A stretch of DNA of 35,417 nucleotides, taken from JBHIBD01 sp046758865. GTDB taxonomy: Bacteria > Planctomycetota > Brocadiia > Brocadiales > Bathyanammoxibiaceae. Below, piece after piece: positions 22,646 to 30,768 of this stretch. The notes under the pieces were generated by a model. It saw nothing but the letters and a program-made list of their open reading frames with translations, was not told the origin of the DNA and made no database searches. A program made the translations under genes and the position numbers. Positions within the stretch are counted from its first letter, which is position 1. Every line of letters begins with the position of its first letter. The stretch lies in NCBI GenBank assembly GCA_046758865.1, contig JBHIBD010000019.1, positions 1 to 35,417 on the forward strand, in the 5' to 3' direction.

Positions 22646-23839
22646 CTAATCCCTAACGGCCTCCTTTAGTGTCTCGAGAAATCTGAGGCCAAACTCCTTT
22701 GTGGGCTCTATGGCACCGCACTCAAACCATTCATTAAAACCGTAGATGGATATCCAATTGCCCCGGTCTCTGGCCAGTTTCTTTGCCAGACGTATAGCCT
22801 GATAGAATCCGTCGGGGTCCATCTTGAGAAATCTGTTTTGGCCCTGATTGAAGGCCCTGTCGTCAAAGCCTGGAATTACAGAAGGAATGAAGACAAAGCC
22901 CAGCTTCTTTCCTGCAGCGCTCCAAAGACCATAACCCGTCTCGACCTTGTCCAGGTGCTTTCTCCAGGTCTTAACCTCCCCGAGGGCAAATGTGTCTCCC
23001 AGGAGTGGCGCTACGGCGTCTAGTACATTTAATATAGGGTCTTCAGTGGGTGGCCTTTCTGGTTCGTACACATCTTCTCCCAGGCTGACCCAGAAAATGT
23101 CCCTTTGTGCCCCTTTTTCTACCTCATGTAGTACGTCCTGTAGCTCCATTCCGTTTTCCTTCAGAAGGGTTTCCAAGACATCCTTTGCCTTCCAGACCAT
23201 GACCACCGGCCTGCCATTGAGTTTAAAATAACTTGGGTGGTCAAAATATCTTTCGCTAGCGTAGAGGATGTCTTCTATAAAGGCCTTTCTAATATTATTA
23301 TACCCTATCTGCTGCGCCTCTTGTATTAGAGCCCGCTCTGTTTCATACACCAGTAAGAATTTCATATCTTCAATTGACGGAGCGGCCAATAAGCCCTCCC
23401 TGAGGGCGGCGTCTATCTCATCGTTATCCAATTCAGGCGCTCTCTGCCCAGGGCCTGACCAAGATACCTCAAAGAGGTTTATTCCGTGCTCGGTGGCCCA
23501 TTTTATGTGCTGTTCGGCTATATCGGGGTCCCTGGAGGGATACTCCCCAAGGGAAGGGGACAAACCGTGGCCACGTTCCCACATGTCCCTTTCACCAGGA
23601 AGCAGTCCCCACCAGATATAATACAATGCACCCACCATAAGTTTCTCTTTTTTCTGTCCTGGTATCTGGCGTTGGTCCTCCTTCAAGGGCCGTCTTTGGT
23701 CTAGGGGTGATGCTGTCCTACTCAAATATGTCCCTTCTTTCCCTTCAAATGCCGGGGCCTCTTCACCCATACATCCAAAGGCTGCCACAAAAAGACAGTA
23801 AAGATATATGCCGGGCCGGCCCGTAAAGGTTCCAATCAC
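22646..23839 (-). CDS. GH99-like (endomannosidase-type) exported protein
   Basis: This 397-residue protein carries a glycoside hydrolase family 99-like domain (about 70-392), the fold of endo-alpha-mannosidases. Evidence includes ALYYIWWG near the domain start, IAEQHIKWATEHGINLFEVSW, HPSYFKLNGRPVVMVWKAKD and the ending WISIYGFNEWFECGAIEPT. The N-terminus has a hydrophobic stretch followed by AAFGCMGEE, which may be a lipoprotein signal with Cys 22 lipidated. The start is GTG. The substrate is unknown; many GH99-like proteins lack proven activity. It heads the leftward run with the TPR gene directly behind. Confidence 0.82.
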   Translation of the reverse strand: MIGTFTGRPGIYLYCLFVAAFGCMGEEAPAFEGKEGTYLSRTASPLDQRRPLKEDQRQIPGQKKEKLMVGALYYIWWGLLPGERDMWERGHGLSPSLGEYPSRDPDIAEQHIKWATEHGINLFEVSWSGPGQRAPELDNDEIDAALREGLLAAPSIEDMKFLLVYETERALIQEAQQIGYNNIRKAFIEDILYASERYFDHPSYFKLNGRPVVMVWKAKDVLETLLKENGMELQDVLHEVEKGAQRDIFWVSLGEDVYEPERPPTEDPILNVLDAVAPLLGDTFALGEVKTWRKHLDKVETGYGLWSAAGKKLGFVFIPSVIPGFDDRAFNQGQNRFLKMDPDGFYQAIRLAKKLARDRGNWISIYGFNEWFECGAIEPTKEFGLRFLETLKEAVRD

Positions 23840-23938
23840 GAATTGCCCTTTAAATAATTATAGCTCACATTGTTACACCGAAAAAGCCAAAAATTTGCAG
23901 CCTCTGACCCACCCAGCTTTTAAGCATTTTTGTCTTAA

Positions 23939-25006
23939 TTATAGATAAATATTGTTGGCCTTGAACCACCTTTCAGGGTCTGCTTTCAGCTCTCTAAGCA
24001 TATCTTCCACGTAGCTCCGCAGTGAGTGTCTCGTTTTCCAGCCCAGCTCTCTTTTAGCCTTTTCTGCGTCGAAGCAGTACCGGAGGAGTGATTGATTGAT
24101 CATCCATGGCTTAAAGAAATACTCCTGTCCACTTCCAATATAGTGAAGGTAATTGGTGGCACGGACGCCTCCCCTAAGGAGCCAGCTAGGCAGAGAAACC
24201 GGGCGGGAACCACCTTTACCGCCGCAAAGGCCCTGAGAGATGAGCCTGTAGAGCTCAGCATACGAAAGATAATCCTCCTCGGAAAGTATATAGACCGAGC
24301 CAGAGGGCATTCGGCTTCTGAGCGTTACTATCCTCTCAAGGCCATCAAGTACATCATCAATGTGGATGTAGGATATGCACCCACAACCACCACCCGGCAG
24401 AAACCTTGAGCTAATGTCTCTTTTGTAGATAGACGCTATCTGATGGGCCAGCGGTATTAGCCTGCACTCCCGCGCATACACCCCTCCCAACCGTACGATG
24501 AAGACCTTCAATTGGTTCTTGAAACTGATGACCACTTCCTCAGCACGGCGCTTTGATTCACCATATTCTAATAGAGAGCCAAGGGGAGACGACTCACTAA
24601 GTCTTCCACCCAAATCCATAGCAGAATTATCTGTCTTAAGGCCTTTCATAACAGCGGTACTGCTGGTAAAGATAAAGGCTCCTACCTCAAAATCGGCCAG
24701 TGCTTCAAGGAGGTTCCTTGTGCCTTTTTCGTTTATCTCTTCATACAGACGGTCCTTCTTGTTGGAGAAATCGTAGTGTGCAGCGAGATGAAACACGCAG
24801 TCGAGTCTTGGGCCTAACCGCGACCTGATGTCTTTTAGTGCATCAAAGAGCCCCTCTCTATTGACAATATCAACACAATACCTGTATGTACAGGTATGGT
24901 TGCCAGGGTAGAGAACCCTGTCGAGGCCGATTATCTGGTCCCTGGAGAACCTTTTGGCGAGGGCAGAGCCGATAAAGCCACTTGAACCCGTAATGAGTAT
25001 GTTCAC
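23939..25006 (-). CDS. NAD-dependent epimerase/dehydratase (extended SDR)
   Basis: This 355-residue extended short-chain dehydrogenase is of the nucleoside-sugar epimerase or 3-beta-hydroxysteroid dehydrogenase-like type. The NAD-binding GSSGFIG is at residues 7-13, the catalytic YGESK at 148-152, and a Ser/Thr at 114-116 (FTSST) precedes the tyrosine. The Rossmann fold and substrate domain appear complete, ending with a C-terminal helical tail (YVEDMLRELKADPERWFKA). The substrate cannot be deduced; relatives act on UDP- or GDP-sugars and on isoprenoid alcohols. It is divergent from tilS and separated from the GH99-like gene by 99 bases, so it may be its own unit. Confidence 0.9.
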   Translation of the reverse strand: MNILITGSSGFIGSALAKRFSRDQIIGLDRVLYPGNHTCTYRYCVDIVNREGLFDALKDIRSRLGPRLDCVFHLAAHYDFSNKKDRLYEEINEKGTRNLLEALADFEVGAFIFTSSTAVMKGLKTDNSAMDLGGRLSESSPLGSLLEYGESKRRAEEVVISFKNQLKVFIVRLGGVYARECRLIPLAHQIASIYKRDISSRFLPGGGCGCISYIHIDDVLDGLERIVTLRSRMPSGSVYILSEEDYLSYAELYRLISQGLCGGKGGSRPVSLPSWLLRGGVRATNYLHYIGSGQEYFFKPWMINQSLLRYCFDAEKAKRELGWKTRHSLRSYVEDMLRELKADPERWFKANNIYL

Positions 25007-25055
25007 AAGAGACTATTCTAAATCGCAAGTACTTGAAGTCAAATGGTTTCTAGAC

Positions 25056-25084
25056 TTGACTAGAATTTTCCTTGGGGTTATAGT
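25056..25084 (+). promoter_or_regulatory. Promoter of tilS
   Basis: TTGACT (25056-25061), exactly 17 bases, then TATAGT (25079-25084). This is close to the sigma-70 consensus and lies 23 bases before the tilS GTG. The palindrome CAAGTACTTG (25026-25035) lies 20 bases upstream of the -35. Confidence 0.65.
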
Positions 25085-25107
25085 CCAGTCTATGGGAGGA
25101 TATTGGT

Positions 25108-26565
25108 GTGAAACCCTTTGAGTTGGAAAATCAGGTGAGGGATACAATCAAGCGTCGCGGCCTGTTAAAACCCGGAGACAATATTATCGTCGGCGTCTCC
25201 GGAGGTCCTGATTCCGTTGCCCTGCTGAGTATACTTTTCGAGTTAAACAAGTCCTTGGAATGGGGTTGTAAGCTGCACGTGGCCCACCTTAACCACATGC
25301 TCCGCGGCCAGGAGTCTCGGGAGGACGAAAGCTTTGTCCGAAGCCTGGCGGGGTCACTTGACCTGGAGCTTACTGTAAAGGAGGTAGACGTTAGGGAGTT
25401 GTCATCTCGTGAAAGATGCTCTATAGAGACGGCGGCCAGGAGGCTCAGATATGCGTTCTTTGAAGAATTGGCAGGGAAAATCTCGGCCACACGGGTGACC
25501 GTGGGCCATACGGCAGACGATAATGCAGAGACCGTGCTCTACCGCATTATAAGGGGTACGGGACTACTGGGCCTGGGGGGTATAAGGCCGTTGCGTGTAT
25601 TATCACCTGGGTCCCCTGGCTTAAAGGTGATGCTGGTGAGACCACTCCTGTATACCTGGAGGCGGCAAATAATTTCGTATCTCAAGGAAAGGAATCTAGA
25701 ATATCGAACCGACACCTCCAACCTGCGTCCCGAAAATTTCCGCAACCGCATCCGACTTGAACTCCTTCCGTTGTTGGAGGAGAAGTACAACCCACAGATA
25801 AAGGACGTCTTGACCAAGCTGGGCGACATAGCGGGTAGGAGCAATGACTTCTTGCAATCCAGGATAAGCAAGATGGTAGAGGCAAACCTGAAGGAGGTTG
25901 AGTGCGGTGTCTACTCCTTTGAGGCCGACCTATTAAGGCACCACCCACCGTTCTTCCAGCATTTCTTCCTGAAGGAGGTTTGCTCCATGATTGGTGTCTC
26001 ACTCAGAAAGATGAACTACGAACACTACAATAAGGTGGTGGAGATGGTGGAAGGTGACGCTACTTATAGACAAATAGAACTCACGGGAAAATGGACGGCA
26101 TATCTCGATGGAGATATGCTTTGTTTTAGAAAGATCACCGCTCTGCCACGCACGCGGGGACCATCCTTTGAGCCGGTGGAGCTGACTCTCCCAGGTGCTA
26201 CACAACTACCTGGCGGTCGAGAGATTAGGGCCGAGTTTATTGCCGCAAAAATAGAAGACGGCTTTCTTGAGAAATTTAAGGGTGAGAAAACACCCGATGA
26301 AGAGGTTTTAGACGCCGATAAGGTGGGAGGGAAACTGTGCGTCCGCACCCGCAGGGATGGCGACAGGTTCTGGCCCCTGGGCGTGGACGGTGAGAAGAAG
26401 TTGAAGGACTTCTTTATAGACACAAAGACACCTAGGTGGAGGAGGGACAGCATACTCATTGTCACCTCAAACGCCCACCCCGTCTGGGTGGTAGGACTCA
26501 GGATAGACGAGAGGGTGAAGATTACTACAGACACCAAGAGGGTATTGAAATTGTCGGTGCATTAA
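25108..26565 (+). CDS. tilS: tRNA(Ile)-lysidine synthase
   Basis: TilS attaches lysine to cytidine 34 of tRNA-Ile(CAU), changing it from reading AUG to AUA; it is essential in most bacteria. The 485-residue protein has the N-type ATP pyrophosphatase motif SGGPDS at residues 31-36, followed by VAHLNHMLRGQESREDESFV and GHTADDNAETVL, both typical of the family. The middle region has YRTDTSNLRPENFRNRIRLELLP. The C-terminal TilS domain includes VRTRRDGDRFWPLG and LKDFFIDTKTPRWRRDSI. The start is a GTG behind GGGAGG, with the next possible starts inside the core. It is a single gene with its own promoter. Confidence 0.97.
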   Translation: MKPFELENQVRDTIKRRGLLKPGDNIIVGVSGGPDSVALLSILFELNKSLEWGCKLHVAHLNHMLRGQESREDESFVRSLAGSLDLELTVKEVDVRELSSRERCSIETAARRLRYAFFEELAGKISATRVTVGHTADDNAETVLYRIIRGTGLLGLGGIRPLRVLSPGSPGLKVMLVRPLLYTWRRQIISYLKERNLEYRTDTSNLRPENFRNRIRLELLPLLEEKYNPQIKDVLTKLGDIAGRSNDFLQSRISKMVEANLKEVECGVYSFEADLLRHHPPFFQHFFLKEVCSMIGVSLRKMNYEHYNKVVEMVEGDATYRQIELTGKWTAYLDGDMLCFRKITALPRTRGPSFEPVELTLPGATQLPGGREIRAEFIAAKIEDGFLEKFKGEKTPDEEVLDADKVGGKLCVRTRRDGDRFWPLGVDGEKKLKDFFIDTKTPRWRRDSILIVTSNAHPVWVVGLRIDERVKITTDTKRVLKLSVH

Positions 26566-26973
26566 GGAGGGTACATATCCTTCTTGCCTTATACAAAATG
26601 TTGCCATTACTCGCTTTTCCTGCCCCGTAGAACCCTTTAGTTCCTTTAACCAACCACAGTTAAGCCGCCAAATCCCAAAGACCCCCCAGCCGGGTCTGTC
26701 CACTCCTGCGGAAGGTGTTGCCAAACCTCAACACTTATGAGTCTTGCCCGAGCTACGAACCAGAAGTTTTTTCAAATTCTTAGTGCATATGATTTCAACA
26801 CTTACACCAAAGGGCTTACCTGTTCTCATAGATTGGTGTCTTTTTTGCGTAGTTCTTCTATTTAGATGACCTGTAAGGGCTAATTCATAATTTCTACTCG
26901 GGCTGTTCGGTTTTAAGTCTATCCTCGCAGTAGAATGTCGGTTGAACCTATAAAAGTTACAAAGGACGCTCCA
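26566..26973 (+). other. Non-coding gap
   Basis: I see no gene, tRNA or convincing RNA family in this 408-base gap. An imperfect hairpin (AGACCC against GGGTCT, about 26678-26697) is present. If it acts as a terminator of tilS, it lacks a proper T run. Confidence 0.4.
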
Positions 26974-27519
26974 ATGAGAATATTCGTGGCCTTCCTTCTA
27001 TTCGTAAGTGCCATTTCCATTTATTATTATACCAGTGGTAGTAATCCTAGCACCTGGGAAGCGTTTACCTCATCCAAAGGAAAATTTTCTGTGTCGTTCC
27101 CTGGCCATCCAATTGAGAATAGATTAATTGTCAATGATGAAAGCGGTCGCACGGAGGCGTATACGTTCACATCAAAACACGAAAGGGGAATGTTCGCAAT
27201 TGCGTATGCAGACTATCCCATTCTAAATAACTTTGATGTCCTGGAATTGAAGGAATATACCAGTTTCTTACTCGACAGCACACGAGATAGCATGGTGGCC
27301 AATGTAAAGGGTAAGTTATTAAGCGAGCAAACAATCTCGTTTAGTGGTTACCCAGGAAGAGAAATAAAGATTGAGGCCCCTGATGGTATCATTGCCTTAG
27401 TAAGATCTTACCGAATTAAACAAAGATTATACGTATTACAGGTGGTGACTTGGCAAGAAAAAGTGTTTTCTGAAAGCGGTCTGAGATTTCTAGACTCTTT
27501 TCGAATCACGGGCTACTAA
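26974..27519 (+). CDS. Membrane-anchored or secreted protein of unknown function
   Basis: This 181-residue protein begins with a hydrophobic segment (about 2-18), so it is exported or anchored with the rest outside. The domain starts with WEAFTSSKGKFSVSFPGHP, a pattern resembling PsbP-like or DUF1795-like beta proteins. It goes on with ISFSGYPGREIKIEAPDG, RLYVLQVVTWQEK and the ending FLDSFRI, all typical of that loose group. I chose ATG 26974 because AAGGA lies seven bases before it and the anchor begins there; an in-frame ATG at 26935 is the alternative. No function can be assigned. It stands alone, and the next gene (tRNA-Glu) is on the other strand. Confidence 0.75.
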   Translation: MRIFVAFLLFVSAISIYYYTSGSNPSTWEAFTSSKGKFSVSFPGHPIENRLIVNDESGRTEAYTFTSKHERGMFAIAYADYPILNNFDVLELKEYTSFLLDSTRDSMVANVKGKLLSEQTISFSGYPGREIKIEAPDGIIALVRSYRIKQRLYVLQVVTWQEKVFSESGLRFLDSFRITGY

Positions 27520-27558
27520 GAAATAATACTATTTGTCATTAGGTTCTAAAAGGGTTTA

Positions 27559-27607
27559 GGGATTCGGTGTCCCAAATGCACTACAGGCTACCGAAACCCC
27601 CTGTAGT
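27559..27607 (+). other. Pseudoknot-capable structured intergenic sequence
   Basis: Two interleaved stems are possible: GGGATTCGGT (27559-27568) with ACCGAAACCC (27590-27599, one A-A mismatch), and ACTACAGG (27580-27587) with CCTGTAGT (27600-27607). Their order (arm 1, arm 2, arm 1', arm 2') fits an H-type pseudoknot. It lies between the unknown gene and tRNA-Glu. A simple hairpin terminator is the alternative, but no T run follows on either strand. Confidence 0.45.
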
Positions 27608-27675
27608 ACACTCTGGCCGGGCTATACAGGTTTAGGAGAAAGAGACTATTTAAGAAGGCAAGCTGAGGTAGGTAG

Positions 27676-27748
27676 TACCCCCACGGGGATTTGAACCCCG
27701 GTCTCTAGGCTGAGAACCTAGTATCCTGGGCCACTAGACGATGGGGGC
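27676..27748 (-). tRNA. tRNA-Glu (anticodon CUC)
   Basis: On the minus strand a complete 73-base cloverleaf begins GCCCCCA and ends TGGGGGT plus discriminator A; the acceptor stem has seven perfect pairs. The anticodon arm is CTAGG-TTCTCAG-CCTAG with anticodon CTC, reading GAG (Glu). The T arm is CCGGG-GTTCAAA-TCCCCG-like, with GTTCAAAT intact. The 3' CCA is not encoded and would be added after transcription. It lies just upstream of the coiled-coil gene's 3' end, in the same orientation as that gene. Confidence 0.97.
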
Positions 27749-27763
27749 TTGTATATGTAGGAT

Positions 27764-28537
27764 TTATCTTGAGGCTAACTGCTGCTGTAGTTCTGTTAAA
27801 GCCTTCTCTGCGGAAATTTTCGCCTTGGTGAGGGATACTAACTCATTGGTAAGGTCTACAACCCTGGCCCTAAGCGTGTGCAACTCCCCGCTGATCCCGG
27901 ATGTTACCTCATGTCCGGTGACTGCCAGCCCGAAGCCCAGATGAACAACTTTGTTCTCTCCATGTCCAGACGCCAGAGTAACTTCGGTAGATTCACTCTC
28001 ACTCTTATAAAGAGAAGCTGATTCACCTCCAAGCTGTCTGGTAAGATCTCGTATCTTAGTCTCTGCCGCACGCACATCGAGGTCAAGCGCAGCAATCTTC
28101 TTCTCCATCTGGGCATTCTCTTCCTCTAGCGCTGCCAACTTTTCCTCTGCTGCAGCGAGGTCGGTCCTGGCTATCTTGAGGGCTTCGTTACTCTGTTGGA
28201 GTAGTCTCTCCGCTGCAGCTTTACCTACCGCAACCAACTCCGCTTCGTGCTTGAATTCCTCGAATTCTTCCTGAAGGGCCTCCATCTCCTCCTTTGCACT
28301 ATCCAACTCCTCCTCCACAGCCTGCCTCGCAGCCGCTTCCTCTTGGGCCTTTAGCTGCACCTGTGGTATCTTTAGCATAGCCTCTTTCGAAAGGAGTATC
28401 CTTTCCTCTAGTTCTGTAACCCTCTGCTTATGCGTGCGATATTTGGAAGTGGCAGTAACTGCAAGGCCCAGGCTAAATATGGCCACTAATCCCATGATTA
28501 TGGAAATGATGGTTAGTCCCTTAGAGCCTACAAGCAT
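27764..28537 (-). CDS. Membrane-anchored coiled-coil protein
   Basis: This 257-residue protein has one N-terminal membrane helix (about 8-29). A long Glu/Ala/Leu-rich coiled coil follows (about 36-170), as in RVTELEERILLSKEAML, then DSAKEEMEALQEEFEEF and KLAALEEENAQMEKKIAAL. A short globular stretch (about 175-225, with GHGENKVVHLGFGLAVTG) is followed by another heptad region to the end. A strong AAGGAG precedes the ATG. Such proteins are often structural or scaffolding; I do not recognise a named family. The tRNA-Glu gene lies 15 bases beyond its stop on the same strand. Confidence 0.8.
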   Translation of the reverse strand: MLVGSKGLTIISIIMGLVAIFSLGLAVTATSKYRTHKQRVTELEERILLSKEAMLKIPQVQLKAQEEAAARQAVEEELDSAKEEMEALQEEFEEFKHEAELVAVGKAAAERLLQQSNEALKIARTDLAAAEEKLAALEEENAQMEKKIAALDLDVRAAETKIRDLTRQLGGESASLYKSESESTEVTLASGHGENKVVHLGFGLAVTGHEVTSGISGELHTLRARVVDLTNELVSLTKAKISAEKALTELQQQLASR

Positions 28538-28766
28538 AGTCTTCTCCTTTCAGAATATCGCACCTCTTACCTCTCCTTCCGAGAACTATAAGACATAGAA
28601 TCAAAACAAGGGCCTTGTTCCCCAGAAGTTAGCACTCACCTGTGCTGAAGAGCCCCTGCGAATCACAAATATTATCAACTCCATTATTAGATTTCAAGTA
28701 TAAAACCTCTCCAAGATGTATTAGCTACAGATCTAGGTAACACCCCAATAGGTGAGATCTATTTCC

Positions 28767-28865
28767 CCCTCCCCCTTGATGGGGGAGGGTAGGGTGGGGG
28801 TGAGCAGTCAAGAGTAAATTGCATATTTCACCCTCCCCCTACCCCCCTCCCGTCGAGGGAGGGGG
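28767..28865. repeat. G/C-tract double-hairpin element with G-quadruplex potential on both strands
   Basis: Hairpin one is CCCTCCCCC (28767-28775) against GGGGGAGGG (28781-28789); hairpin two is CCCCCTCCC (28843-28851) against GGGAGGGGG (28857-28865). The inner sequences are near-inverted copies of one another. On the plus strand 28781-28800 has four G runs (GGGGG, GGG, GGG, GGGGG) with one- or two-base spacers. The minus strand has the same over 28831-28851. It lies in the 486-base gap 28538-29023, which otherwise holds no gene I can support. Confidence 0.75.
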
Positions 28866-29023
28866 AGAAGGTAAGAACTGCCGAGGGAGGGGAAAGAGGC
28901 AAAGCCACCGAGTGAAGGAAGTGTTACTCGTGTTTATAGACTTCACAACAGCTTTTCCACGGGAGCTGTTTAGAGACATGGCAACCAGGCGACTAAGTTA
29001 GTACCACATAGAAGGATAAGAAT

Positions 29024-30127
29024 TTAAGGAGATAGAGGGGATGTTTTAGCAAGTTGGGCACAACGGATGCCATCAGGATGCCAGCATTGGTTGCATGAGA
29101 TGCAGGCCGACTTGGTCGCAAGCCCCTTCCTCAGCCTATCCACCAAATCGGGCTCCCTTATGAACGGTCGGCTCATGGAGATGAGGTCTGCCTTTTTATC
29201 TTCTATTATGGATGCCATCACCCCGATCGACCTGATGCCACCCACCGCAATGATTGGTGCAGAGACCGCCTTCTTGATTCTTTCCGCGTTGGAGACAAAA
29301 TAGCCCTCCTTATCCGGTGAATCTATGTCTGTCTGGCAGGCACTGGGAAAGGACTCTGCGATGCCACCACTCGTCTCTATAGCGTCTATTCCCTCCTTAT
29401 CCAACATCCTTGCAATCTCTACCGCCTCCCCTACACCCAGACCACCTTCTATACAGTCGTCGCTCTGGAGTTTTACAAATATAGGGTAGCTCTTCGCAGT
29501 ATGGAGGCGACACGTCTTAAGTACTTCTATAACAATCCGTGCCCTGTTCTCAATGGCGCCTCCCCATTCGTCATCCCGGTGGTTGGTGTATGGGGACAGA
29601 AACTCGCTTAGGAGATAGCCGTGGGCGGCATGTATTTCTATACCGTCAAACCCCGCCTCCTGTGCCCTTCTTGCGGCCTGGCCGAAACAGTTGACCACGT
29701 CCCGTATGTCATCATGGGTCATCTCCCTGGGCGTAATATCGGTACTCTTGTCGGTTATGGGTGAAGGGCCAATAGGTGTGCTGCCACATATCTCCGGTTT
29801 TGTCTGGCGGCCCCCATGGGTTATCTGGAGCATTACCTTCGTATCATAGGGCTTGACCTTTTCTAGCAGTCGTTTGTAAGCAGGTATGAACTTGTCATCG
29901 TAGACTGCGGCTTGCTTCTTACTCGCCTTGCCGTCTCTCCTCACGTAGGCATGACCTGTTATTATCAGTCCCACCCCTCCACGAGCCAGTTCCTCATAAA
30001 GGGTGGCCTGTCTGTCAGTAACATAATCATTATTGTCAGTCATATACTCGTTTGTTGCAGAGCGGACAAATCGGTTGGGCAACGTGAGACTGTTTATATC
30101 TATCGGGCTGAAGAGCAATCTACTCAT
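29024..30127 (-). CDS. Old-yellow-enzyme family NADH:flavin oxidoreductase
   Basis: This 367-residue FMN-dependent ene-reductase-like protein is a single TIM barrel. Motifs are LPNRFVRSATNEYM near the N-terminus, the active-site region EIHAAHGYLLSEFLSPYTN followed by R-x-D-E-W-GG, IVIEVLKTCR, and the FMN-phosphate region PIIAVGGIRS and ISMSRPFI. The end has a cysteine motif CISCNQCW and a further RCAQ, resembling the iron-sulfur-binding region of 2,4-dienoyl-CoA reductase relatives. It lacks their long C-terminal flavin/NADPH domain. The physiological substrate is unknown. It is downstream of the cupin gene with a 261-base gap that contains several short palindromes but no gene. Confidence 0.9.
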   Translation of the reverse strand: MSRLLFSPIDINSLTLPNRFVRSATNEYMTDNNDYVTDRQATLYEELARGGVGLIITGHAYVRRDGKASKKQAAVYDDKFIPAYKRLLEKVKPYDTKVMLQITHGGRQTKPEICGSTPIGPSPITDKSTDITPREMTHDDIRDVVNCFGQAARRAQEAGFDGIEIHAAHGYLLSEFLSPYTNHRDDEWGGAIENRARIVIEVLKTCRLHTAKSYPIFVKLQSDDCIEGGLGVGEAVEIARMLDKEGIDAIETSGGIAESFPSACQTDIDSPDKEGYFVSNAERIKKAVSAPIIAVGGIRSIGVMASIIEDKKADLISMSRPFIREPDLVDRLRKGLATKSACISCNQCWHPDGIRCAQLAKTSPLSP

Positions 30128-30388
30128 ATCTTGAGACCCCTGAAAAAGTTTGTATGTAAACCTAGAGACGGTCTAAACTGGCCGATGGGTCGCCAGATGT
30201 GGGTCGCCACCGGAGGTGGACTTGTCACACCGTAGGCAGGCCTGCCTATAATACTATCTTCGGCATGACACCTCAGGTGTGGGATTTACCCCAACAACTA
30301 AAACATGAAATCAAAACACACTTTTCTGAACGGGTCTTCTGCTGCAAAAGTTTGCTGTCAATTAGGGTCTCATATAGCGGTCGTTATT

Positions 30389-30739
30389 CTATAAATTACA
30401 TCTGTTTTTGCTGGGTATCATGCAGAGTAGCGTAAAAGGGTATTTACCCGTGTTTTTGAATTGGTGCTTCTCTCCCCTAGGTATAAACACCACGTCTCCT
30501 TCCTTGAGCGCCTTTTCGTCCTTACCATTAGCAACGGCACCCTCACCGCCCAGGATAAACATCTCGTGCTCCCAGGGATGTGTGTGCATGGGCGTGTGGC
30601 CGTCGGGTTCTATCTCGAAGTGTCTCATCACGAAGTTATCTGCACCTTTGTCCTCGGTTATCATCCAGCGAATCTTTACACCGCTGGCCCCTTCAACGAT
30701 TGGTGCGGGGGGAATCTTCTTGAAATTAGATATAAACAT
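30389..30739 (-). CDS. Small cupin-domain protein
   Basis: This 116-residue single-domain cupin contains both conserved motifs: HTHPWEHEMFILGGEG (motif 1, with metal-binding His, His and Glu) and PRGEKHQFKNTG (motif 2, with the fourth ligand His). A mononuclear metal site is therefore expected. Its role (dioxygenase, isomerase or sensor) cannot be told. It is 29 bases after the DprA-like gene in the same direction, so it is probably part of the opp-dprA run. Confidence 0.88.
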   Translation of the reverse strand: MFISNFKKIPPAPIVEGASGVKIRWMITEDKGADNFVMRHFEIEPDGHTPMHTHPWEHEMFILGGEGAVANGKDEKALKEGDVVFIPRGEKHQFKNTGKYPFTLLCMIPSKNRCNL

Positions 30740-30768
30740 GAGACGCCTCCTCTCTTACACAAGTCATC

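Noticed and set aside
26670..26760. Possible small SRP RNA (a GCGGAAGGTGTTGCC stretch recalls the SRP loop GGAAGGAAGCAGCC)
   Set aside because: The match fails at conserved positions and I cannot draw the flanking SRP stem, so this is chance similarity.
30128..30388. Regulatory RNA in the gap between the old yellow enzyme and cupin genes
   Set aside because: Several short palindromes (GGCAGGCCTGCC, ACACCTCAGGTGT) exist, but they form no common structure and no known motif.
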